Shown in pieces: positions 1 through 6,722 of a stretch of DNA of 26,324 nt (positions are counted from its first letter, which is position 1; each line of letters starts with the position of its first letter). A program made the position numbers and the translations under genes. The DNA lies in contig UQHB01000038.1 in assembly GCA_900540735.1 (NCBI GenBank), positions 1 through 26,324 of the forward strand. The letters run 5' to 3'. This DNA comes from an uncultured Megasphaera sp. GTDB taxonomy: Bacteria; Bacillota; Negativicutes; Veillonellales; Megasphaeraceae. Under the pieces are notes generated by a model that saw nothing but the letters and a program-made list of their open reading frames with translations, searched no databases and had not been told where the DNA came from.

Positions 1-10
1 ACTTATATTG

Positions 11-19
11 TGGTATAAA
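11..19 (+). promoter_or_regulatory. Extended -10 element of the aminotransferase promoter
   Basis: TGGTATAAA has the TGn extension and a near-consensus -10 hexamer. Transcription would start near 26 and leave a short leader carrying the ribosome binding site at 35-43. The -35 region would lie outside the window, so only half of the promoter can be seen. Confidence 0.5.
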
Positions 20-53
20 TGAATAGTAAATATAAAAGGGGAGTTGATTCCGT

Positions 54-1313
54 ATGGCAATGAGTTTGGCTGCGCCGCAAGCAAAAGGTAAAACCTCAGA
101 AGATAAAATCTTTGGTGCTAATAACAGAGCAAATGATTTAGCGGAAAAAATTGGTGTAGATAAGGTTATTAATGGGACTGTTGGTTCTATTTTGGATGAA
201 GACGGCAACCTCGTTATGTTAGACGTTGTCCAGAAAGCATACAAAGCGTTGACACCAAAAGAAATTGTGGCATACGCACCGATTCAGGGCTATGCTGATT
301 ATTTAGATGCTGTCATCGACCAGTGTTTTGGCGATAGTCGTCCTGATGGTTATATTAAAGCCTGTGCAACATCCGGTGGTTCTGGTGTTTTGCATCACGC
401 AATTCACAACTATTCCGAACCGGGCGATGATATTTTAACGAGTGACTGGCATTGGGGCGCATACAATTCCATGTGCCGCGACAACTGCCGTAACATGCGT
501 GAATTTGAACTCTTAACGAAAGATGGCAAACTCAATTTAGAAAGCTTCAAAGAAAATGTCAAAGCTATGGCTGAAAAACAGACGAACATCGTTATGATTA
601 TTAACTCGCCTGCAAATAACCCGACTGGCTTTGCCCTTTCTGACGAAGATTGGGATAATGTGTTAGGCTATTTAAAAGAAGTCGTTAAAAATAAAGATAA
701 AAACGTCATCTTAGTATCTGACGTTGCTTATCTCGATTATAGCGGTGAAAAACAGGAATGCCGTAAATTCTTTAAAAAATTTGGCAATTTACCGGAAAAC
801 ATTCTCGTTATCGTAGCATATACATGCAGTAAAGGCTTTACTATGTATGGCCAGCGTATGGGTGCTATGATTTGTGTTACGCCGAATAAAGATATTGCTG
901 ATGAATTCGTTGCAATTAACCAGTATTCCAGCCGTGCTACATGGTCCAACTCGAACAGTGCTGCTATGAAAGCCATGGCCAACATTTGTAAAGACCCTGC
1001 TAAAGTTGCTGAACTTGATAAAGAACGGGCTGTCTATTTCCATCTCATTGCAGAACGGGCTGATATTTTCATGCACGAATCTGACCAATGCGGCTTGAAA
1101 TACTTGCCGTACTTGTCTGGCTTCTTCATCACTATTCCGATGGCAGAAGGTTCGCAACGCGTTTGCGATGAACTGGAAAAAGAACACATTTTCCTCGTTC
1201 CCTTGGCAAAAGGTATCCGCTTAGCCGTTTGCTCTGTATCGAAGAAAAAATTGACCGGCCTTGCTGCTAAAGTAAAAGCTGCTATTGATGATGTTGGGGC
1301 AAAACAGGAATAA
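54..1313 (+). CDS. Class I PLP-dependent aminotransferase (aspartate/aromatic type)
   Basis: This protein of 419 residues is a fold-type I aminotransferase. It would move an amino group between an amino acid (probably aspartate or an aromatic one) and a 2-oxo acid in the cytoplasm. Visible hallmarks are the glycine-rich phosphate site GGSG at 108-111, the NNPTG motif around 188-192, the cofactor-contacting Asp223 and Tyr226 in SDVAYLDY, and the Schiff-base lysine Lys260 in CSKGFTMYGQRMG with Arg268 behind it. The SK-x5-YGxRxG spacing is that of aspartate/tyrosine aminotransferases. The start follows AAGGGGAG at 36-43 with 10 nt spacing; an ATG two codons later (60) is the alternative. It stands alone between its own promoter and a terminator. 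The family is secure; the substrate cannot be read from sequence. Confidence 0.88.
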   Translation: MAMSLAAPQAKGKTSEDKIFGANNRANDLAEKIGVDKVINGTVGSILDEDGNLVMLDVVQKAYKALTPKEIVAYAPIQGYADYLDAVIDQCFGDSRPDGYIKACATSGGSGVLHHAIHNYSEPGDDILTSDWHWGAYNSMCRDNCRNMREFELLTKDGKLNLESFKENVKAMAEKQTNIVMIINSPANNPTGFALSDEDWDNVLGYLKEVVKNKDKNVILVSDVAYLDYSGEKQECRKFFKKFGNLPENILVIVAYTCSKGFTMYGQRMGAMICVTPNKDIADEFVAINQYSSRATWSNSNSAAMKAMANICKDPAKVAELDKERAVYFHLIAERADIFMHESDQCGLKYLPYLSGFFITIPMAEGSQRVCDELEKEHIFLVPLAKGIRLAVCSVSKKKLTGLAAKVKAAIDDVGAKQE

Positions 1314-1335
1314 TCCCAATAGTAATTGTATAATC

Positions 1336-1362
1336 TTGGCAATGATGCCGATGTAGTATAAT
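1336..1362 (+). promoter_or_regulatory. Candidate proC promoter lying inside the upstream terminator
   Basis: TTGGCA at 1336-1341 and a perfect TATAAT at 1357-1362 are separated by 15 bp, which is shorter than ideal. The -10 sits in the loop of the terminator hairpin of the preceding gene. No better promoter is visible before proC. Confidence 0.45.
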
Positions 1363-1380
1363 GCTGCGTCGGCATTTTTT
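1345..1380 (+). terminator. Rho-independent terminator of the aminotransferase gene
   Basis: The arms ATGCCGA (1345-1351) and TCGGCAT (1369-1375) form a 7-bp stem followed by a run of T to 1380. The 17-nt loop is long and holds the presumed -10 of proC. Confidence 0.7.
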
Positions 1381-1411
1381 ATACGTCTTGTCGTAGAAAG
1401 AAGGGAAGAGT

Positions 1412-2212
1412 ATGTTTCCATCTATTGGTGTTTGCGGTACAGGCAATATGGGTAAAGCCATCATTAAAGGCTTAGTTGCTTCTGGCTTAATTGCACCGCA
1501 ACATATATATGCATATAATATTCACAAAGAAAAAGCCCAGAAGATTGCTGATGAAACAGGCGTTACTGTCGTCGATTCAGCGGCCGAACTGGCAAAGGTT
1601 TCGCAGGCTCTCATCATGGCAGTGAAACCGAATATTATGCCGACTTCGTTAGATGAAATTCAAGACCATATTGGAGCCGACACAGTGGTCATTTCTATTG
1701 CTGCAGGCCTGACGATTGCACGCTTGGCAGAACACTTGCCGGACGACACGAAAATCGTGCGGATTATGCCAAATACGCCGTCTATGGTTAGCGAAGGCAT
1801 GGCTTCAGTGACGGTCAATGATAAGGTAACGCCTGCTGAAACGGATGATGTCGTTGCTATTTTCAATAGTTTTGGGAAAGCTGTCGTCGTCGAAGAACGG
1901 CTCATCGATGCTGTATGCGGCCTTAGCGGTAGCGGTCCGGCCTATGTGTATATGTTCATTGAAGCCTTAGCAGACGGTGCCGTCCAAGAAGGATTGCCTC
2001 GGCCTATGGCCTATACCTTTGCGGCACAGACTGTCTTAGGAGCAGCAAAGATGGTCTTAGAAACGGGTGAACATCCTGGAAAATTAAAAGACGATGTTTG
2101 CTCGCCTGGCGGTACAACCATTGAAGCAGTCCGGGTCCTTGAAGAAAAAGGATTCCGTGCTGCGGCGTCAGCTGCAGTCATTGCGTCAGCAGAAAAGAAT
2201 AAAGCCTTATAA
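1412..2212 (+). CDS. proC: Pyrroline-5-carboxylate reductase
   Basis: ProC reduces 1-pyrroline-5-carboxylate to L-proline with NAD(P)H, the last step of proline synthesis, in the cytoplasm. The 266 residues match the usual family length. The N-terminal Rossmann motif GVCGTGNMG is at about residues 6-14, the stretch MPNTPSMV precedes the dimerisation domain, and the C-terminal family signature is present (GLSGSGPAYVY, then DDVCSPGGTTIEAVRVLE). The ATG follows AAGAAGGGAAG with good spacing. The gene is monocistronic: its promoter overlaps the upstream terminator and a 15-bp terminator hairpin follows. Nothing abnormal is seen. Confidence 0.96.
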   Translation: MFPSIGVCGTGNMGKAIIKGLVASGLIAPQHIYAYNIHKEKAQKIADETGVTVVDSAAELAKVSQALIMAVKPNIMPTSLDEIQDHIGADTVVISIAAGLTIARLAEHLPDDTKIVRIMPNTPSMVSEGMASVTVNDKVTPAETDDVVAIFNSFGKAVVVEERLIDAVCGLSGSGPAYVYMFIEALADGAVQEGLPRPMAYTFAAQTVLGAAKMVLETGEHPGKLKDDVCSPGGTTIEAVRVLEEKGFRAAASAAVIASAEKNKAL

Positions 2213-2242
2213 ATGAATATATATCATTCTTAAAAGGTATTT

Positions 2243-2281
2243 AAAGGTATACTCTATTGCTATAGAGTATACCTTTTTTTT
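2243..2281 (+). terminator. Strong rho-independent terminator of proC
   Basis: Perfect 15-bp arms (AAAGGTATACTCTAT at 2243-2257 and its complement at 2262-2276) enclose a 4-nt loop and run into T's up to 2281. The A-run on the 5' side means it could also work on the other strand. Confidence 0.92.
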
Positions 2282-2514
2282 CTTAAATGACCATGTTATA
2301 ATGTGCAAGGAAAAAGTTTTGTATCAAAACTATTCTTGTAACAACTAATAAGTAAATTACTTTGTATCATGACTGGTATGAGAATTATGTAACGATATTT
2401 AACATTTTACGATTCTCTATACCCTATCTTAAAATAGCTTTGAGTACATGATAATTAATCATGACACGCCGAGAGTCAATCGAAAACATATATACTAGAA
2501 ATGTGAAAATGTAA
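2282..2514. other. AT-rich non-coding region upstream of the dld promoter
   Basis: No plausible gene is found here. It contains an extended -10 (TGTTATAAT, 2295-2302) that could start a short transcript, a tight inverted repeat AGTTTTG/CAAAACT (2315-2331), an odd palindrome GTAAATTAC (2352-2360), an 11-bp hairpin with one bulge (GGTATGAGAAT 2375-2385 with ATTCTCTATACC 2412-2423), and a 17-bp palindrome CATGAT-AATTA-ATCATG (2447-2463). These look like operator sites or a small RNA ahead of the lactate genes, but none matches a family I can name. Confidence 0.4.
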
Positions 2515-2543
2515 TTTACACGCAAGGCGGAATAGGGTATAAT
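2515..2543 (+). promoter_or_regulatory. Near-consensus promoter of dld
   Basis: TTTACA (2515-2520, 5 of 6 to consensus) and a perfect TATAAT (2538-2543) are separated by exactly 17 bp. Transcription would start near 2550, leaving a leader of about 155 nt. The -35 overlaps GTAATTTAC (2511-2519), the complement of GTAAATTAC at 2352. The -10 overlaps ATAGGGTATA (2532-2541), the complement of TATACCCTAT at 2418-2427. Confidence 0.8.
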
Positions 2544-2549
2544 AAAACG

Positions 2550-2704
2550 CGTAAGGAGATAAAGGAAAGACAATATCAATATGAGGTTTAGGCAAACTTC
2601 GAATCAAGTATGATATTTCCTTCTACTCAAGTCAGTTTTTTAACTGTAATAGCTTTATTACGGTAATAAGGATAAGTAATTTTTTATTATGGAGGTTATG
2701 TATT
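2550..2704 (+). promoter_or_regulatory. Structured 5' leader of dld, possible cis-regulatory RNA
   Basis: The leader can fold into a layered hairpin: AAGGAA (2562-2567) with TTCCTT (2617-2622), ATATC (2573-2577) with GATAT (2612-2616), and GAGGTTT (2583-2589) with AAACTTC (2594-2600). CAGTT/AACTG (2633-2646) follows. Then come three arms, GTAATA (2646-2651), TTATTAC (2655-2661) and GTAATAA (2663-2669). The middle arm can pair with only one of its neighbours at a time. The ribosome binding site GGAGG lies just downstream at 2691-2695. I recognise no known riboswitch. The arms are seen directly; the folding and any function are inferred. Confidence 0.4.
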
Positions 2705-4123
2705 ATGGCAAAAGGAAAAGTTGCACCGGAACTTATTGAACAATTCAAACAAATCGTTGGTGAAAAATACGTCTATACGGATAAAGATAAAATGGAACCG
2801 TATGGTCATGATGAATTAACAGGCCATTACGAAAAAGAACCGCAAGTTGTAGTTTTACCGGCAACGACTGAAGAAGTTCAGAAAATCGTTAAACTCTGTT
2901 ACGACAATGACACTGTTATCGTTCCGCGTGGTGCTGGTACAGGCCTTGCTGCTGGCGCAACTCCGATGTTCGGCGGCGTCGTTCTCTCCACAGAACGGAT
3001 GAACAAAATCCTCGAAATCGATAAAGACAACATGGTTTGCGTTACAGAACCGGGCGTTACGACTTCTGTATTACAGGAAGAAGTTAAAAAAGCTGGCCTC
3101 TTCTATGCTGGCGACCCCTGCAGCGGGGACTCCTGCTACATTGGCGGTAACGTTGCAACCAACGCTGGTGGCAACCGTGCTGTTAAATATGGCGTAACTC
3201 GTGAACAGGTTATGGGCCTTGAAGTTGTTACTCCGTCCGGCGAAGTTGTAACTCTCGGCGGTAAAATCCGTAAAAACGCTTCTGGCTACATGCTCATGCA
3301 CCTCTACATCGGTGCTGAAGGTACTCTCGGTATCATCACTAAAGTTATCGTTAAATTGGTTGCTTTGCCGAAATACCAGATGGACCTCTTAGCTGTATTC
3401 GACAACCTCGACGACGCTATCGCATTGACACCGAAAGTTATGAATGCTGGTATTACTCCGGTTTGCGTAGAATTCATGGATAACGAATCTATCAAACAGG
3501 TTGAAATCTTCTTAGGCGAAAAATTACAGCACTCCGACGTAGGCAACTACATTATCATTCAGATTGCTGGCGATAACGAAGATGAGTTGGATGCTCAGAT
3601 GGAAACAATTGCTGACCTTGCTGATGCTAACAAAGCTATCGACGTATTGGTTGCTGACCCGGCTAAAATTTGGAAATCCCGTAAAGCGTACCTTGAAGCT
3701 GACCGCGCTCGCAGCTTAGTATTCTCCATGGAAGATATCGTTGTTCCGATGACGAAGATTCCGGAAGCTGTTCAGAAAATTTCCAAACTTTCTGCAAAAT
3801 ACAACATTGCTATGCACTGCGCAGGCCACTGCGGCGACGGCAACGTTCACATCGATATCTTGAAAGATAAATTAACAGACGAAGAATGGGATAAAGTATT
3901 ACCTGAAATTCAGGACGAAATTTATCCGCTCGTTTACCAGCTCGGCGGCCGTCTCTCCGGCGAACACGGCATTGGCTACAAACGTGCTGAAAAACTCGCT
4001 AAATTTACGGACCCTGTTGAAATCAACTTGATGAAAGCTGTTAAATTGGCTCTCGACCCGAAAAATATCATGAATCCGGGCAAAGTTGTCAGCGTCAACG
4101 ACGTTGTTCCTGTAGAAGAATAA
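2705..4123 (+). CDS. dld: FAD-dependent D-lactate dehydrogenase (GlcD/D-2-hydroxyacid dehydrogenase family)
   Basis: This 472-residue protein belongs to the PCMH/VAO flavoprotein family and would oxidise D-lactate to pyruvate, probably passing electrons to an electron-transferring flavoprotein as described for Megasphaera and Acetobacterium enzymes. The FAD domain shows PRGAGTGLAAGATP at 74-87 and CYIGGNVATNAGG at 144-156. The C-terminal half has GHCGDGNVH at 374-382 and SGEHGIG at 418-424. His375, His382 and Glu420 fit the zinc site of D-2-hydroxyglutarate dehydrogenases. Glycolate oxidase is the main alternative, but larA downstream favours lactate. Arginine is mostly CGT, unlike the CGG-rich sbcC, which suggests high expression. 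The ATG follows GGAGG with 9 nt spacing. Confidence 0.87.
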   Translation: MAKGKVAPELIEQFKQIVGEKYVYTDKDKMEPYGHDELTGHYEKEPQVVVLPATTEEVQKIVKLCYDNDTVIVPRGAGTGLAAGATPMFGGVVLSTERMNKILEIDKDNMVCVTEPGVTTSVLQEEVKKAGLFYAGDPCSGDSCYIGGNVATNAGGNRAVKYGVTREQVMGLEVVTPSGEVVTLGGKIRKNASGYMLMHLYIGAEGTLGIITKVIVKLVALPKYQMDLLAVFDNLDDAIALTPKVMNAGITPVCVEFMDNESIKQVEIFLGEKLQHSDVGNYIIIQIAGDNEDELDAQMETIADLADANKAIDVLVADPAKIWKSRKAYLEADRARSLVFSMEDIVVPMTKIPEAVQKISKLSAKYNIAMHCAGHCGDGNVHIDILKDKLTDEEWDKVLPEIQDEIYPLVYQLGGRLSGEHGIGYKRAEKLAKFTDPVEINLMKAVKLALDPKNIMNPGKVVSVNDVVPVEE

Positions 4124-4159
4124 GATTTACAGTTACAATTACATAATCACATAAGCTAT

Positions 4160-4197
4160 ACAAGAGGTAAGACCACAAAGGCCTTACCTCTTGTGGT
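4160..4197 (+). terminator. Long hairpin between dld and larA with an alternative fold; weak terminator or processing site
   Basis: ACAAGAGGTAAG (4160-4171) pairs perfectly with CTTACCTCTTGT (4183-4194). The loop begins ACCACAA (4172-4178), which can instead pair with TTGTGGT (4191-4197), so the two folds exclude each other. Only a short, interrupted T stretch follows, so full termination is unlikely and read-through into larA is expected. Confidence 0.5.
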
Positions 4198-4279
4198 TTA
4201 TATGAGACTTATTCCTAAAGCCTATTCATATTTGAAAAAATAATTCAATATAACTATACGTTAGAAAGAAGGTATTATA

Positions 4280-5563
4280 ATGAAACAGTTTTCCATTCCT
4301 TTTGGTAAAGAGCAAGTCACTTTTGAACTTCCGGAACAATCCGTAGCAGGCGTACTCGAATCACATGCACACGAATATAAAGCACCGAAATCGGAAGCAG
4401 AACTCGTTGCAGATGCCTTGGAAAACCCCATTGGCAGCGCGAAATTAAGCGAATTAGCTAAAGGCAAAAAGACTTGCACGATCATTTCTAGTGACCATAC
4501 TCGTCCTGTACCGAGCCATGTCATTATGCCGCAACTCTTGGCTGAACTCCGTAAAGGCAACCCGGATATTGACATTACCATCTTGATTGCAACCGGCATG
4601 CACCGCCCGACGACGCATGATGAATTAGTCGCTAAATACGGCGAAGAAATTGCGAATAACGAAAAATTTGCCGTTCATGTAAGCCGTAATGACGAAGATA
4701 TGGTCAGCATTGGTACGCTTCCGTCTGGTGGCGATTGCCGTTTGAATAAACTGGCTGTGAATACAGATTTGCTCGTTGCTGAAGGCTTTATTGAACCGCA
4801 TTTCTTTGCAGGCATGTCCGGTGGCCGTAAGTCCGTTCTTCCTGGCGTTGCAAGTAAAGTTACCGTATTGGCTAACCATTGCTCCGAATTCATTGACAGC
4901 CCGTATGCTCGTACTGGTATTCTCGAAGGGAATCCGATTCACAAAGACATGCTCTACGCTGCGAAAGCTGCTAAATTGGCCTTCATTTGCAACGTCGTCA
5001 TCGATGCTGATAAGAAAGTCATTGCTGCCTTTGCCGGGGATAGCGAAAAAGCCCATATGGAAGGCGTAGAATTTGAAATGAAATTGGCTGGTGTAAAACC
5101 GATTCCGGCCGACATTGTCGTCACGACAAATGGCGGCTATCCGTTAGACCAGAATATTTACCAGTCCGTTAAAGGCATGACTGCTGCAGAAGCAACGTGC
5201 AAACCAGGCGGCGTTATTATTGACGTTACAGCTTGCGCTGACGGTCACGGCGGTGAAGCGTTCTTCAACACCTTGAAAGACGCTACAGACGTACAGAAAG
5301 CCATGGACGAAATCCTCGCTCGCGGCCGTAATGAAACGATTTTCGACCAGTGGGAATCGCAAATCCTTATGCGTCTCTTGTTGAACTTCACCATTATTAT
5401 GGTTACGAAAGCACCGCAAGACATGGTCGAAGCAATGCATCTCAAATATGCAGCTAACATTGACGAAGCCTTCACCATGGCTAAAGGTATCTTAGCAAAT
5501 AAAGGCATTACAGACCCGAAAGTTACAGTTATTCCTGACGGCGTTTCCGTTATTGTTAAATAA
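4280..5563 (+). CDS. larA: Nickel-dependent lactate racemase
   Basis: LarA interconverts L- and D-lactate using a nickel-pincer nucleotide bound to a lysine. The 427-residue protein has every residue I know to be important in the Lactobacillus plantarum enzyme, at the same numbers: Asp72 and Arg75 (SSDHTRP), His108 (TGMHRP), His174 (EPHFF), Lys184 (GGRKSVLPG), His200 (ANH), Gln295 and Lys298 (YQSVK). That argues for lactate as substrate rather than another 2-hydroxy acid handled by LarA relatives, though relatives share several of these residues. The ATG follows AGAAAGAAGG. No good promoter lies in the 156-bp gap, so it is probably co-transcribed with dld, whose D-lactate it would supply. The cofactor genes larB, larC and larE are absent from the window. 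Confidence 0.92.
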   Translation: MKQFSIPFGKEQVTFELPEQSVAGVLESHAHEYKAPKSEAELVADALENPIGSAKLSELAKGKKTCTIISSDHTRPVPSHVIMPQLLAELRKGNPDIDITILIATGMHRPTTHDELVAKYGEEIANNEKFAVHVSRNDEDMVSIGTLPSGGDCRLNKLAVNTDLLVAEGFIEPHFFAGMSGGRKSVLPGVASKVTVLANHCSEFIDSPYARTGILEGNPIHKDMLYAAKAAKLAFICNVVIDADKKVIAAFAGDSEKAHMEGVEFEMKLAGVKPIPADIVVTTNGGYPLDQNIYQSVKGMTAAEATCKPGGVIIDVTACADGHGGEAFFNTLKDATDVQKAMDEILARGRNETIFDQWESQILMRLLLNFTIIMVTKAPQDMVEAMHLKYAANIDEAFTMAKGILANKGITDPKVTVIPDGVSVIVK

Positions 5564-5595
5564 TTTCACGACTATATCCCCATGGAGGGGAGAGG

Positions 5596-5629
5596 AAAGG
5601 AGCACTCCTATAGGAGAGTGCTCCTTTTT
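5596..5629 (+). terminator. Rho-independent terminator of the dld-larA unit
   Basis: AAAGGAGCACTC (5596-5607) pairs with GAGTGCTCCTTT (5616-5627), a 12-bp stem ending in a T run to 5629. A small TCCCC/GGGGA hairpin (5577-5591) precedes it. Confidence 0.9.
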
Positions 5630-5671
5630 AGATTACTTTTTTATACTTATTATGCTGATTTAATATAATCC

Positions 5672-5700
5672 TTGCTTTGATTATAGTTTTAACGTATAAT
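5672..5700 (+). promoter_or_regulatory. Promoter of the terC-family gene
   Basis: TTGCTT (5672-5677) and TATAAT (5695-5700) are 17 bp apart. A second TATAAT at 5664-5669 has no good -35. The leader is only about 34 nt, too short for a manganese riboswitch. Confidence 0.6.
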
Positions 5701-5740
5701 AAAATCATAATTTCTTGCATTCTCATAAGGAGGACCTAGA

Positions 5741-6457
5741 TTGTTTGGTTTAGATTGGTTAAGTTTAGAACAGTTGTTGTTGTTTGATATTACGGTTATT
5801 GCTCAGGTCATCTTGATTGACCTTGCCTTGGGCGGCGATAATTCTATCGTTATCGGCATGGCAGCTAAGAATTTGCCTCATCATTTGCAGCGTCGCGCTA
5901 TTTTATACGGTACGGCCGGTGCGATTCTCTTGCGCTTCCTCATGGCCTTCATCGTGTCGTGGCTCTTCCATATTCCTTTCTTGAAGACCGTCGGTGGCTT
6001 GCTCCTCGTCTTCATCGGCATTAAGCTCATTGGCGCGCACGACCAGGAAGAAGACGTCCATATTGATGCGAAAGATTCCCTTTGGGCAGCTGTACGGACG
6101 ATTATTTTGGCCGATGCCTTAATGAGCCTCGATAACGTCTTAGGTATTGTTGCTGTGACGAATAACCACTGGGGCCTCTTGATGTTCGGTATGCTCATTT
6201 CTGTGCCGATTATCATCTTTGGTAGTACAGTCGTCGTCAAAGTCATGAATAAATTCCCTATTTTGATTTACATCGGTGGGGCTATCTTGGGTTGGGCTGC
6301 TGGCGGTATGCTCGCTACAGACCATTATCTCGAAATGTATGTGTCCTTCGTAGCCAATTACCCGACAGAAGTCAAAGCTATCTTGCTCGTTGCAACCTTA
6401 GTGGGAGGCTTCTTTTGGAAACACATTCATAATAAACCGAAAGAACAGACGGCATAA
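5741..6457 (+). CDS. TerC-family integral membrane protein (YjbE-like)
   Basis: This 238-residue inner-membrane protein belongs to the TerC superfamily, several members of which export manganese or other metal ions. It has about seven hydrophobic segments. The two family motifs carry acidic residues inside membrane helices: DLALGGDN (27-34) in the first helix region and ADALMSLDN (124-132) in the fourth. The charged loop between them (DQEEDVHIDAKD, 101-112) is typical. The start is TTG, chosen because AAGGAGG (5727-5733) lies 7 nt upstream and no earlier in-frame ATG fits. It is monocistronic between its own promoter and terminator. The metal it carries cannot be told from sequence; tellurite resistance itself is not implied. 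Confidence 0.85.
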   Translation: MFGLDWLSLEQLLLFDITVIAQVILIDLALGGDNSIVIGMAAKNLPHHLQRRAILYGTAGAILLRFLMAFIVSWLFHIPFLKTVGGLLLVFIGIKLIGAHDQEEDVHIDAKDSLWAAVRTIILADALMSLDNVLGIVAVTNNHWGLLMFGMLISVPIIIFGSTVVVKVMNKFPILIYIGGAILGWAAGGMLATDHYLEMYVSFVANYPTEVKAILLVATLVGGFFWKHIHNKPKEQTA

Positions 6458-6474
6458 TAAGCCGGATATTATAG

Positions 6475-6509
6475 AAATCTGTCTCTCTTCATGGAGAGGC
6501 AGATTTTTT
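6475..6509 (+). terminator. Rho-independent terminator of the terC-family gene
   Basis: AAATCTGTCTCTC (6475-6487) pairs with GAGAGGCAGATTT (6494-6506) with one G-T wobble and is followed by T's. Outer arms ATTATAG (6468-6474) and CTATAAT (6510-6516) can extend the stem. Confidence 0.9.
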
Positions 6510-6532
6510 CTATAATTTTATATAAAAATTAC

Positions 6533-6560
6533 TTGACTTTTTCTTTGGATATGGTATTAT
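6533..6560 (+). promoter_or_regulatory. Promoter of the tRNA-Pro/tRNA-Ser unit
   Basis: TTGACT (6533-6538) and an extended -10 TGGTATTAT (hexamer 6555-6560) are 16 bp apart. Transcription would begin about 10 nt before the first tRNA. Confidence 0.7.
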
Positions 6561-6575
6561 ATACGAGTCAGGCAA

Positions 6576-6652
6576 CGGGGCGTAGCGCAGTTTGGTAGCG
6601 CGCTTGGTTCGGGACTAAGAGGTCGCAGGTTCGAATCCTGTCGCCCCGACCA
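6576..6652 (+). tRNA. tRNA-Pro, anticodon CGG
   Basis: A 77-nt cloverleaf with encoded CCA. The acceptor stem is CGGGGCG/CGCCCCG, the D arm carries AGTTTGGTA, the anticodon stem is CTTGG/CTAAG (one G-T pair), the loop TTCGGGA places CGG at 34-36, and the T arm is GCAGG-TTCGAAT-CCTGT. It reads CCG. It shares a transcript with the tRNA-Ser 70 bp downstream. Confidence 0.97.
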
Positions 6653-6656
6653 TAAT

Positions 6657-6717
6657 TTACACATTGGATATTGATCCCGACAATATCGTAACAACTAAAT
6701 AGTGCAACAATGTGTAA
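6657..6717 (+). repeat. Nested inverted repeat in the spacer between the two tRNAs
   Basis: TTACACATTG (6657-6666) is the exact complement of CAATGTGTAA (6708-6717). Directly inside the first arm, GATATTG (6667-6673) pairs with CAATATC (6681-6687). In the precursor RNA these would stack and bring the end of tRNA-Pro close to the start of tRNA-Ser, which suggests a processing structure. Confidence 0.6.
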
Positions 6718-6722
6718 GACGT

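Noticed and set aside
2581..2613. Ten-codon frame in the dld leader as a possible leader peptide
   Set aside because: Its nearest AAGGAAA lies about 11 nt away and is used in the predicted stem, and there is no run of regulatory codons.
4232..4260. TTGAAA-17-TATACG as a promoter for larA
   Set aside because: The -10 is poor and the start site would fall on the ribosome binding site.
5630..5740. Manganese (yybP-ykoY) riboswitch before the terC-family gene
   Set aside because: The leader after the predicted promoter is only about 34 nt and shows no matching helices.
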